From: an uncultured Eubacteriales bacterium
Lineage (GTDB): Bacteria; Bacillota; Clostridia; Christensenellales; CAG-917
Length of the DNA: 64,000 nt
Assembly (NCBI GenBank): GCA_900545885.1
Contig: URAF01000009.1
Location: 1-64,000, forward strand
Direction: 5' to 3'
Notes under the pieces: generated by a model
The model's input: the letters and a program-made list of their open reading frames with translations, nothing else
What the model was told of the DNA's origin: nothing
Database searches by the model: none
Shown: one piece after another, positions 34,570 to 42,422 of the stretch
How positions within the stretch are numbered: the stretch's first letter is position 1
Layout of the letters: each line of letters begins with the position of its first letter
Program-made: the position numbers and the translations under genes

Positions 34570-34673
34570 TTCGCCCGCTCAAAGAGACGGGCGAATGTAT
34601 GTTTTGGGTTCGGCGTTTCAATCCGCCGATTGAAATTCGATTTGTATTTTCGGGTTTTTGCAAATCCCGAAAA
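34570..34673 (-). promoter_or_regulatory. three successive stem-loops in the leader of the DUF4380 gene
   Basis: Three inverted repeats sit in a row: 34647-34673 (TTTTCGGG/CCCGAAAA), 34616-34635 (TTTCAATC-CGCC-GATTGAAA) and 34570-34595 (TTCGCCCG/CGGGCGAA, with extra CTC/GAG pairs). The last ends about 20 bases before the DUF4380 start codon. None is followed by a U-run on the minus strand, so they do not look like terminators. Together they suggest a structured leader or processed spacer between the GH20 and DUF4380 genes. Confidence 0.6.
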
Positions 34674-34828
34674 CTATGGTTAATTAAACCTTCTTTGCCT
34701 TTTTATTTTTTCTGCGGTCAAGTTGCGCTCAAACGCAATGTTCCCGCACGACATCGTTTAACGCAAGATGCAATTCGGCATAGTATTCCGTTTGCGCGTT
34801 GCGTTATACGGGACATCATTTAGTAGAG

Positions 34829-36379
34829 TTATTTTTTCTTCTTGTGCTGTTGCGCGCTTCTCGCGCTTCTTGCGCTGTCGCGGTCGAGTTTGGACGCTGC
34901 CTTGATGCCGAAAGCAATCATTTGCATCGCGCCCGTTATCGGGTTGGGATTGCATTTGCCGACGGGCTTGTAACTTATTCCCGCCGAACGCAACAGTTTT
35001 ACCACTTTAAGCAGTCTGTCTTCGAAATCGGCATAATCTTTTTTGCCTTGGCTCCAACCGCTTTCCGCAACGGCTATCGCGCGCGGAAATACCTGCGTGA
35101 AAAGTTTTTCTTCCGTCGCGACGTGCTCCGTCCAAATCGGGCATTCCACGCCCAGCACGCCTTTGGCGCCTTGTTCGCCGAAACTTTCAAGGCAAGGCTC
35201 GAACATATACGCGGATTTAAGCGAAGAAAATCCGTAAGGATAATCGAGATAATAAGGTCTGACGCAGCTTACGACAACTTTTCTGTTCTCGTCGCGCACC
35301 GACTGCGCCACGCGCGCCGCCGTCGCCTTGCCGCCTTCCCAGTACTGAACGACCGCGTTTTTGTCAAGCATATCCGAGAACAACGCTTCGTTCCACAAAA
35401 TCGGAGTCTTTCCGCGTTGGGCAAGCATTTTGATTACGCGGTTCGTGAAATAGCCTTGCAGCTTTTCGTAATCGTCCAGTCCGTTTTCTTCCATAACCTT
35501 GCCGCAATCGGGACATTTCTCCCATTCCAGCTTGGGCACTTCGTCGCCGCCGAGGTGGAAATATGCGCACGGGAACATATCCGCGGTTTCGCCTATAATT
35601 TTTTCCAACGCGTCGTAGGTTGTGTCTTTACCTACGCAAAGCACCTTCGAATGAATGCCGAACCATGTTGCAACGTCCGTTTGTTTGCCCGAACACGACA
35701 GTTCGGGATATGCGGATACGATTGCCCTTGTGTGTCCCGGCAAATCGATTTCGGGTATTATGCGGACAAAACGCTCCGCGGCGTATTTCACGAGTTCTGC
35801 AATCTGGGCTTTCGTGTAATATCCGCCGTGAGGTTTACGGTCGCCGCACGTCTGGGCGCGTTTGCTCGCGTGCCCGTGAAGTTTGGGCATTGCGTCAATC
35901 TGCAAACGGAACCCCTGGTCGTCGCTCAGGTGCATGTGGAGATAATTGAATTTGAACACGGACATGACGTCTATCATCTTTTTGACGGTTTCGACGCCGA
36001 AGAAATGACGGCAAACGTCTATCATAAGTCCGCGGTAAGCAAATCTGGGTTTGTCGGAGATTTTGCACACGGGTATACGCGCGTCCGCCCCGTCCGCACA
36101 GATTATGAGCTGAATAAGCGTAACAGCCGCGTGGAAAAGCCCTTCGTCCGTGGCCGCTGTTGCCGTGACCGATTTCTCGGTGACCGCAAGCTCGTAGTCA
36201 TATTCGGTTTCTCCGCGCACAAACGCAACGGTTTTGTCGCCTTTCGGGACGTCCGCCTTACAGAATGCGTTGAGCATCGAGGAAATTATGGGCAGTTCCG
36301 CCGATATTTTCACCGACGAATCAAACACGAAAAAGCCTTGTCCACGTTCTTCTTTGAACGGTTTGGGAATGACGTACAT
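34829..36379 (-). CDS. beta-N-acetylhexosaminidase, GH20
   Basis: The 516-residue enzyme should release terminal GlcNAc or GalNAc by substrate-assisted catalysis. Residues 1-100 form the GH20b-like N-terminal domain. The catalytic barrel follows, with RFAYRGLMIDVCRHFF (112-127), the LHMHLSDDQGFRLQI block (147-161), IPEIDLPGHTRA (208-219) and the catalytic pair D279-E280 in HLGGDE. A Lys/Arg/Ser/Ala-rich tail ends the protein. No signal peptide is visible, so it acts inside the cell or on imported oligosaccharides. It starts from a strong promoter, with GGAGGTG before the ATG, and is the first gene ahead of DUF4380 and PIG-L on the same strand. Confidence 0.92.
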   Translation of the reverse strand: MYVIPKPFKEERGQGFFVFDSSVKISAELPIISSMLNAFCKADVPKGDKTVAFVRGETEYDYELAVTEKSVTATAATDEGLFHAAVTLIQLIICADGADARIPVCKISDKPRFAYRGLMIDVCRHFFGVETVKKMIDVMSVFKFNYLHMHLSDDQGFRLQIDAMPKLHGHASKRAQTCGDRKPHGGYYTKAQIAELVKYAAERFVRIIPEIDLPGHTRAIVSAYPELSCSGKQTDVATWFGIHSKVLCVGKDTTYDALEKIIGETADMFPCAYFHLGGDEVPKLEWEKCPDCGKVMEENGLDDYEKLQGYFTNRVIKMLAQRGKTPILWNEALFSDMLDKNAVVQYWEGGKATAARVAQSVRDENRKVVVSCVRPYYLDYPYGFSSLKSAYMFEPCLESFGEQGAKGVLGVECPIWTEHVATEEKLFTQVFPRAIAVAESGWSQGKKDYADFEDRLLKVVKLLRSAGISYKPVGKCNPNPITGAMQMIAFGIKAASKLDRDSARSARSAQQHKKKK

Positions 36380-36437
36380 ATTTCACCTCCGCAGTCGGTG
36401 CGGGCAACAGAGTTTCGCGCTCCGCATCGATAATTAA

Positions 36438-36466
36438 ATAATAACAGACTTGAATGTCCCCGTCAA
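36438..36466 (-). promoter_or_regulatory. promoter of the GH20 gene
   Basis: On the minus strand TTGACG (36461-36466), a 17-bp spacer and TATTAT (36438-36443). A perfect 10-bp palindrome ATACGCGTAT (36466-36475) touches the -35 and lies between this and the divergent promoter. Confidence 0.75.
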
Positions 36467-36495
36467 TACGCGTATGCGCGCCAATGCGCGCATTA

Positions 36496-36524
36496 TTGAC
36501 ACCCGCGCGGGGTTATGCTATGAT
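36496..36524 (+). promoter_or_regulatory. divergent promoter for the rightward membrane-protein genes
   Basis: A perfect TTGACA (36496-36501), a 17-bp spacer and TATGAT (36519-36524). Transcription should begin near 36531. Confidence 0.78.
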
Positions 36525-36530
36525 TTTCGC

Positions 36531-37022
36531 GTGAGAATATCGGGTTGTTTGTTCGGAGGCGTGCTGACCACGGCACTCGGAATAGTCTGGAAAATCCTGA
36601 AAGTAGCAATCGAACTCGTTGCCAAGGCGATATACTACTTCGGGCTGTACGTTCCGCTCGCGTATCTGCTGTACGGGTTGATACTGTACCTGATATTCGA
36701 CTTCAACCCGTTCTATCCCGATATAGACGGCAAACTGTACATTTTCGGTTTTGCGCTGTGCCTTATCTGCGCGGTAATAATCACGGTAAAAAACGTGTTT
36801 GTCCGCCCGCTGCGCAACTATTTCGAGAACTCTCGGGTCATCGAATACAACACGAAAGGCAAAAGCAAGAACCTGCCCGAGGCTCCGCGCATTTACAAAA
36901 GCCGCGTAAACCCCGGAGTTATCGTGTACGAATACGAAAACAGATACGACCTTTACGAGCAGTCGGACGGCAGACTCGTACTCGTCAAAACGGAATGGAA
37001 AAAAGGCAAAGGCCGTCGCTGA
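36531..37022 (+). CDS. small membrane protein of unknown function
   Basis: I do not recognise this protein. It has two clear hydrophobic segments (about IYYFGLYVPLAYLLYGLILYL and LYIFGFALCLICAVIITV), a possible amphipathic first helix, and a basic, tyrosine-rich cytoplasmic-type tail with DLYEQSDGRLVLVK. The start is uncertain. The promoter predicts transcription from about 36531, where a GTG in this frame would be leaderless. A GGAGG at 36555-36559 points to a start just after it, but the in-frame GTG at 36561 is too close for normal spacing. The next gene follows after 43 bases, so the two are probably co-transcribed. Confidence 0.65.
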   Translation: MRISGCLFGGVLTTALGIVWKILKVAIELVAKAIYYFGLYVPLAYLLYGLILYLIFDFNPFYPDIDGKLYIFGFALCLICAVIITVKNVFVRPLRNYFENSRVIEYNTKGKSKNLPEAPRIYKSRVNPGVIVYEYENRYDLYEQSDGRLVLVKTEWKKGKGRR

Positions 37023-37065
37023 ACACGTCCGCGACACGCTTTAAGGCATAGACATAAACGCAACA

Positions 37066-37974
37066 ATGGCAAACGACACATCAACGCTGATTCCCGAGGA
37101 CGTGCAAATCACCCTCGTCCCCAAAAGAAAACGCACCCGCATATGGGAAATCGACTTCCTGCGCGGCGTCTGCGTAATTCTGATGATACTGTATCATCTG
37201 CTTTTGATGTTGTCGGAATACTTCGGTCCCGCTTGGTACGGCACAACCATCGCAGGCGACAGCGCAGGCGCGGAATTCTGCCGCTGGTGCCGCGAATTCT
37301 GCAACAGCGATACGCTAGCGACGCTTCACACGGTCGTGCTTTTCGTCTTCTTCTCCATTTCGGGCATATCCTGCACGTTCTCGCGCTCCAACTTCCGCAG
37401 AGGTCTGATACTCGCGGGCGTTGCATTGCTTTACACACTTGTGACTTACACCCTCGAAAGTCTGCTGTCCGTGAGCGGAATTCTTGTAACGTTCGGCGTT
37501 CTTCATTTCTATGCCGTGTGCATACTTGCATACGCGGCAATCGATTTCCTGTGCCGCGACAAGATATGGCTCCGCACTTCGATATGCGCCGCAATAATCG
37601 TCGTTGTGCTTTGCGTCTACTTCCTCTACACTCCGCCCGCCGACACTCCGCTTTGGCTGGGAATAGTCTTCCCGCCGCGCGACTTCTTCGGCAACGAGTC
37701 GCTGTTCTACACGCCCGCGCAAATATCCCCCGGCGACCTGTTCACGCTCATTCCGTGGGCGTCCTTCTTCTTTGCGGGAACTCTGCTCGCTCCTCTGCTT
37801 TACACCCGCCGTTGCAGTCTGTTGCCCTTCCTTGACAAAGGCTGGCATAAGCCTGTGGGTTTCGTCGGAAAATACGCGATATTCTTCTATCTTGCGCACG
37901 TCGTGGTTATTGCTGTTGTACTTATGCTCGTAAGCTACCTGTTCGTGTCCCCCGGCGACTGGGTCCTGATATAA
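37066..37974 (+). CDS. heparan-alpha-glucosaminide N-acetyltransferase-like membrane protein (DUF1624)
   Basis: The 302-residue protein has about seven hydrophobic helices. The family signature RIWEIDFLRGVCVILMILYH lies right before and in the first helix (residues 25-44), and FFSISGISCTFSRSNFRRGL sits in the middle. In the lysosomal relative this domain moves acetyl groups across the membrane to glucosamine; bacterial members are uncharacterised. A similar acetyl transfer to sugars or envelope glycans is an inference, supported by the nearby deacetylase and hexosaminidase. The Shine-Dalgarno is weak (AAGG). A terminator follows at 38079-38102. Confidence 0.82.
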   Translation: MANDTSTLIPEDVQITLVPKRKRTRIWEIDFLRGVCVILMILYHLLLMLSEYFGPAWYGTTIAGDSAGAEFCRWCREFCNSDTLATLHTVVLFVFFSISGISCTFSRSNFRRGLILAGVALLYTLVTYTLESLLSVSGILVTFGVLHFYAVCILAYAAIDFLCRDKIWLRTSICAAIIVVVLCVYFLYTPPADTPLWLGIVFPPRDFFGNESLFYTPAQISPGDLFTLIPWASFFFAGTLLAPLLYTRRCSLLPFLDKGWHKPVGFVGKYAIFFYLAHVVVIAVVLMLVSYLFVSPGDWVLI

Positions 37975-38078
37975 CCGCGCAAAACCGAACCGCGACAAAC
38001 GAATTAGCACAAAGCGAAACAACGAAACAACACAAACAAAATAACAGAAATTGCATAACGCACAGTTTACAAACACAG

Positions 38079-38102
38079 AACGCCGCATTAAAGCGGCGTT
38101 TT
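38079..38102 (+). terminator. terminator after the DUF1624 gene
   Basis: An 8-bp stem AACGCCGC/GCGGCGTT with loop ATTAAA, followed by TTTT on the plus strand. Confidence 0.75.
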
Positions 38103-38187
38103 GCATATATTCTTATTAAAATCAGTGCCCAAATTCAATCACATTCGATTTCCGAAACTTGCCGTGACGGCTGTATCCGCGGGAATT

Positions 38188-38778
38188 TCAGCGGTGCGAA
38201 CCGCGCCTGCGGTTACCTGCCATATCAAGACGGAGTTGCGGACGGGTTACGTTTTCACGTACCACACTGCACTGATACATTATCTTGCGTGCGAACTTCT
38301 CGGGGCGGACGAGATTGCCGATTTTGAAAGGTTCTTCGCCGTCCGTAATGACTCTGATTTTGCCGTATCCGAGCATGGATTGAAACACGTTCTGTCTGAC
38401 GTCGATATATCTTATTGCGCTGAGCGGAAGCATTATGCTTTCCACGCTTCCGACACCCGATTTGTAGAGAAACTTGTCTTCCGTGACAATTATCTCTCTG
38501 CGAAATATGGATATGCCGTGCAACACCGCAACCAATAACACGAACAGCGCGCACCCGAGCATTGCCCATTTGAGGTTCTGCTCCGAAAGATATTTGGCCG
38601 TGCCCGAAAAGTTGGGGTCGAGCGCTTTCTCTATTGTTCCGCCGTAAATCCAAAGCACGGCGATTATCCCTCCAAGCACCGCCGCCAGGAAAAATTCGCG
38701 CAGAAACGCCCACGCGGAAAAGCGGGCTCGCGCTATTATTCTTTCCGTTTTGGAATAGGTTCTTTCCAGAGTTTTCAT
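38188..38778 (-). CDS. bacterial PH-domain (bPH2) membrane protein
   Basis: The 196-residue protein has two hydrophobic helices (about residues 27-48 and 70-90) followed by a bPH2 domain. That domain has EIIVTEDKFLYKSGV, then SIMLPLSAIRYIDVRQN and GYGKIRVITDGEEPFKIGNLVRP. This arrangement is common in small Bacillota membrane proteins. The tail is basic (GNRRRGSHR). Its function is not known. It lies downstream of the GH127-like gene with a 52-base gap on the same strand and may share its transcript. Confidence 0.8.
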   Translation of the reverse strand: MKTLERTYSKTERIIARARFSAWAFLREFFLAAVLGGIIAVLWIYGGTIEKALDPNFSGTAKYLSEQNLKWAMLGCALFVLLVAVLHGISIFRREIIVTEDKFLYKSGVGSVESIMLPLSAIRYIDVRQNVFQSMLGYGKIRVITDGEEPFKIGNLVRPEKFARKIMYQCSVVRENVTRPQLRLDMAGNRRRGSHR

Positions 38779-38830
38779 ATATCCTCCGCGTCACGGAACG
38801 TTCCCCGACGTTTCACGGCGTTTTTGCCCG

Positions 38831-40786
38831 TCAGCTTTTCAGACAGGGCGGGAAATGCGACAGTCTGACTGCCGTACAACCGAAGGGAACAAACGACCTT
38901 TCCACGCTCTCTTCCGAGAACTTCGGCGCCGCGGGCACAACGGAAAATCCGTTGATGTCGTAATCCCAGTTGAGCACGGCTTTGCATCGCACCGTAAGTT
39001 CGAAAGGCGGTGCGGAATGATTGAAGGGTCTGTCCGTAATCGGGTTGACGGTCGTGATTTCGTTTTCGTAAAGCTGTCTGATACCGCCCGAAATCTTTTT
39101 GGCGACAATGGGCGTAAAGTTCCACTTTTTGACGGTGTTGACTTCGATAAGGTGTCTGTCCGACGAGGCGCGTTCGATTTCGTTGCCGAGTTTGGACGCC
39201 ATAAGCAGACTGCCCTTGAAAAAGCTCATTGACCCGTCGCGGTTGGGTAACGCACAAAGCGGAATGTCAAGTTTGAGCATAAACGTACTGCCTGTACGCA
39301 GTATGCATTTGACGGATATGCCCGCCTCGCCCGTCGCAACGACCTGTCCGCCCGAAATAAGGCGCATCGTAGTGTTGCGCGGAACACGGAAATTGATGCG
39401 TACGTCGAGTTCGCCTTCCGCTTCTTCCACCCTGAACACAACGGTGTTGCGGAAGGGATAACCCGTATCTTCCTTGATACGGAGTTTTGCTCCGTTCACG
39501 GTTGTGTTTATCGTGCAGGGCGCATACGCAAAGAAATCCAGTTCTCCGTCGCGGGTCATGCAAAGCGCTTGCATGAAAGTAGGAAACGCGGACAGCACGG
39601 CAACCGCTCCGCGCGAGAGTTTGCCTTCAACGAACGCGTTGCCCGTCGGCGAGTCCTTGAAAAACGACTTGCGTCTCAAAGAGGCTTCCAGCTGGTTGGG
39701 CATGACAATATCTTCGACGGCACGCACGTTGTCCGACGCCGCGGCGCCTATGACGTTGAACGCAATCTGTTCCAGCATATCGGCGCACGCCGCTTCGCCC
39801 GTTTCGGCAAGCACGGTCACCAGCGACTCCATCATTTCGGCGGCGGCTTCGACGTCTATGCCGCGTGCAGGCGACACGCCCGCAAGGCTATTGTCGCAGG
39901 AAAACATACCCGTGGCGTTTCCGTGGTATTTGTCAAGGTTGGCAATAAACCTCAACGAAAGTTTTTTCAAGTCGTCGTCATCGACGAAAGACCCGTATGT
40001 GCAAGGATATTTGACTGCTTTTGCAAGGCTCACGCCGCTGGTTTCGACGACAAACTGGTGCGTCGGCTTTCTCCATACGGCGTCCGCACGTGCAACGGTG
40101 AGCGCTTTGCGTTTTCCCGCCGCGTCGTCTTCCGCTTGTCTCACGGTTTTGTAAACCCTTGCCACAGCCGCGGGCGACAGAGTTCTGTCGGCGGGTTTGC
40201 GGTATGGGAACTTGCTCGCCACCTTGAACCAGTCGCAGGTTTTTGCGCGCAAAGCCTCGGCAAGACTTCTGAGCCAATCGGCTTCTTCCGCGCGATAAAC
40301 TTCTTCAATCGCCCGGATTTCGTCGAGAACGCGGGCACGGGAATGGTACCAAAGCGGTGTTACGCCCAACGTATTGTACTGACTTTTGAAAAATTTGCGT
40401 AAAAAGTTGAGGGCTTTTTCGTCGCCCGTAAGTTCGTAATAACTGAGTACGGTTTTGACGGCTTCGATTTTGTGACAAAGGTATTTGCTGTCCGAAGACC
40501 CGAAATCGCCGCCTTCGTTTGCGCTGTCGAATATAGCCGACATATAGCTTTCGACCTTGTCGCGCAGTTGTTCGTCGCCGAGTACCCCCGCAAGCAGTAT
40601 CAACCCGCGAATATAACGAGGCAGCGTTTCGCCTTTCACCCATGCGCCGTGCACCAGCAAATCCGACCTTGCTCCGAGCACCTTCTGCAAATCGTTGGTA
40701 AGCATAAGCTGGTCTTTGAGCCAGCCTTCGGGGGTTATGCTCCCGACGGGAAGTTTGTGAAGTTTGGGTTGGTCGGACCTAGCCAT
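38831..40786 (-). CDS. GH127-like (DUF1680) protein, catalytic cysteine site apparently missing
   Basis: The 651-residue protein has the layout of the DUF1680/GH127 family of beta-L-arabinofuranosidases: an alpha/alpha barrel of about 420 residues and then two beta-sandwich parts. Recognisable blocks are LPRYIRGLILLAGVLGDE, GMFSCDNSLAGVSPARGIDVEAAAE and RIKEDTGYPFRNTVVFRV. In characterised GH127 enzymes the zinc site and nucleophile come from a G-T-E-L-C motif and a CC pair. By eye these places read GIDVE and GAVAV here, so the normal mechanism is doubtful. I use the ATG at 40784-40786; a GTG two codons upstream is equally possible. There is no signal peptide. A promoter and a palindrome lie upstream. 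Confidence 0.78.
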   Translation of the reverse strand: MARSDQPKLHKLPVGSITPEGWLKDQLMLTNDLQKVLGARSDLLVHGAWVKGETLPRYIRGLILLAGVLGDEQLRDKVESYMSAIFDSANEGGDFGSSDSKYLCHKIEAVKTVLSYYELTGDEKALNFLRKFFKSQYNTLGVTPLWYHSRARVLDEIRAIEEVYRAEEADWLRSLAEALRAKTCDWFKVASKFPYRKPADRTLSPAAVARVYKTVRQAEDDAAGKRKALTVARADAVWRKPTHQFVVETSGVSLAKAVKYPCTYGSFVDDDDLKKLSLRFIANLDKYHGNATGMFSCDNSLAGVSPARGIDVEAAAEMMESLVTVLAETGEAACADMLEQIAFNVIGAAASDNVRAVEDIVMPNQLEASLRRKSFFKDSPTGNAFVEGKLSRGAVAVLSAFPTFMQALCMTRDGELDFFAYAPCTINTTVNGAKLRIKEDTGYPFRNTVVFRVEEAEGELDVRINFRVPRNTTMRLISGGQVVATGEAGISVKCILRTGSTFMLKLDIPLCALPNRDGSMSFFKGSLLMASKLGNEIERASSDRHLIEVNTVKKWNFTPIVAKKISGGIRQLYENEITTVNPITDRPFNHSAPPFELTVRCKAVLNWDYDINGFSVVPAAPKFSEESVERSFVPFGCTAVRLSHFPPCLKS

Positions 40787-40830
40787 TGACACCTGCCTTG
40801 CGACGTGCGCCTGTCACGGGCGCGCCGCGA

Positions 40831-40844
40831 AAACATATATGTTT
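40831..40844. promoter_or_regulatory. 14-bp palindrome, possible operator of the GH127-like gene
   Basis: AAACATATATGTTT is a perfect palindrome sitting about 10 bases downstream of the candidate -10 for the leftward gene, a usual place for a repressor site. Confidence 0.45.
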
Positions 40845-40854
40845 CCGTCAACAT

Positions 40855-40883
40855 AATTTATCATAAAAACGGCTCGTTTGCAA
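40855..40883 (-). promoter_or_regulatory. candidate promoter of the GH127-like gene
   Basis: On the minus strand TTGCAA (40878-40883), a 17-bp spacer and TAAATT (40855-40860). Both hexamers are partial matches. Confidence 0.5.
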
Positions 40884-40897
40884 GCCTTTCCAAAAGT

Positions 40898-40926
40898 TTG
40901 ACAAAGGCGCCGAAAAGAATTAACAT
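40898..40926 (+). promoter_or_regulatory. promoter of apgM
   Basis: A perfect TTGACA (40898-40903), a 17-bp spacer and TAACAT (40921-40926), close to the apgM start. The leader would be only about 10-15 bases and includes GAAAGAGG. Confidence 0.6.
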
Positions 40927-40944
40927 ATTCTGAAAGAGGTCATT

Positions 40945-42153
40945 ATGAAATACGCACTTATACTTGGCGACGGAATGGCGGACTACCCGATACCCGCTCT
41001 TAACGGCAAAACTCCCCTCGCGGTCGCCGACAAACCCTACATGAACCTGCTCGCCGAAACTGGCGAAATCGGACTTGTGAAAACCGTCCCCGACGGCTAC
41101 AAGCCCGGCAGCGACGTTGCAAATCTCGGCGCGCTCGGATACGACGCGACGAAGTGTTACACGGGACGCAGTCCCCTCGAAGCGCTGTCAATCGGCATAG
41201 ACATGAAATCCGACGATGTCGCAGTCAGAACCAACCTCGTAACCTTAGGCAACGAGGCAGATTTTGCGGACAAAACCATGGTGGACTACTCCGCGGGAGA
41301 AATCACCACCGACGAAGCCCGCGAACTCATAGAGTTCCTGCAAGAAAAACTCGGTAACGACAAATACTCTTTCCACGCGGGAGTAAGCTACCGCCATTGC
41401 CTGATTATCGCGCACGGAAGCGTGAACATGCAACTCACGCCCCCTCACGACATCAGCGGCAAGAAAATCGGAGCGTATCTGCCCGCAGGCGACGGAAGCG
41501 GAGAACTTGCCGAACTCATCAGACGTTCCAACGAACTGCTTTCTTCTCACCCCGTCAACCTTGCGCGCAAAGCCGCGGGCAAGAACCCCGCAAACAGCAT
41601 ATGGTTCTGGGGACAAGGCACACGTCCCGCACTGGAAAACTTCCGTGAAAGATACGGACTTTCGGGCGGCATGGTCAGTGCCGTTGACCTGCTCAAAGGC
41701 ATTGCAATCGGCGCGGGAATGAAAAGCGTGGACGTCGAAGGCGCGACGGGCACTCTTTCCACCAACTTCGAAGGCAAAGCGAAAGCGGCAACCGAACTGC
41801 TCGACAACGGTTGCGACTTCGTTTTCGTGCACCTCGAAGCACCCGACGAATGCGGACACCAAGGCGACCTCGAAGGCAAAATCAAGGCAATCGAACTCGT
41901 CGACAAAAAGATACTCGGACCCGTTTACGAACACCTCAAAGCGTCGGGAGAGGATTTCGCGATTATGGTTATGCCCGACCACTTCACGCCCGTTTCCATT
42001 CTCACTCACTCGCGCGAACCCGTGCCCTATCTGATGTACAGCTCCAAACGCGCTCTGTCCGCGGGCGGTGACTACAACGAAAAAGCGGCCGCCGAAAGCG
42101 GAATTTACTACGACAAGCCCTGGGAACTCACAAACAAGTTCTTTGCTCTGTAA
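40945..42153 (+). CDS. apgM: cofactor-independent phosphoglycerate mutase, archaeal type (ApgM)
   Basis: This 402-residue enzyme interconverts 3- and 2-phosphoglycerate in glycolysis. It belongs to the alkaline-phosphatase superfamily and opens with the metal-binding motif LILGDGMADYP (residues 5-15). Other blocks are SDVANLGALGYD, the GRSPLEALSIGI segment with the expected catalytic region, VHLEAPDECGHQGD and VMPDHFTPVSILTHSREPVP with further metal ligands. The length is typical. It is a single gene with its own promoter and a strong terminator at 42352-42373. Confidence 0.95.
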   Translation: MKYALILGDGMADYPIPALNGKTPLAVADKPYMNLLAETGEIGLVKTVPDGYKPGSDVANLGALGYDATKCYTGRSPLEALSIGIDMKSDDVAVRTNLVTLGNEADFADKTMVDYSAGEITTDEARELIEFLQEKLGNDKYSFHAGVSYRHCLIIAHGSVNMQLTPPHDISGKKIGAYLPAGDGSGELAELIRRSNELLSSHPVNLARKAAGKNPANSIWFWGQGTRPALENFRERYGLSGGMVSAVDLLKGIAIGAGMKSVDVEGATGTLSTNFEGKAKAATELLDNGCDFVFVHLEAPDECGHQGDLEGKIKAIELVDKKILGPVYEHLKASGEDFAIMVMPDHFTPVSILTHSREPVPYLMYSSKRALSAGGDYNEKAAAESGIYYDKPWELTNKFFAL

Positions 42154-42351
42154 ATTTAGATTTGCAGGTTGCCTGCCCGTGAATTTTCCACTCGTCAATT
42201 CGTTTGTGCCCGATAGTTCCGCCCGATAATTGTTTGCGACCGTCAAGATTGGCGGGCAAAACAGATAAACGATACAAGACGGAAATACAGAAACAATTCG
42301 TGAACAGTACGGGAACAAAACATACAATCGGTCGGACAAAACAATAAAGAA

Positions 42352-42373
42352 AGAGACGCAGAATTGCGTCTCT
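42352..42373 (+). terminator. bidirectional terminator after apgM
   Basis: A 9-bp stem AGAGACGCA/TGCGTCTCT with loop GAAT. TTTT follows on the plus strand, and TTTCTTTATT follows on the minus strand, so it can end both apgM and the convergent gene. The 200 bases between the apgM stop and this hairpin hold nothing I recognise. Confidence 0.85.
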
Positions 42374-42422
42374 TTTTCGTTTGCGGCTAATGTTTGCCGC
42401 TAATGCGGTTGCGGCACCGATT

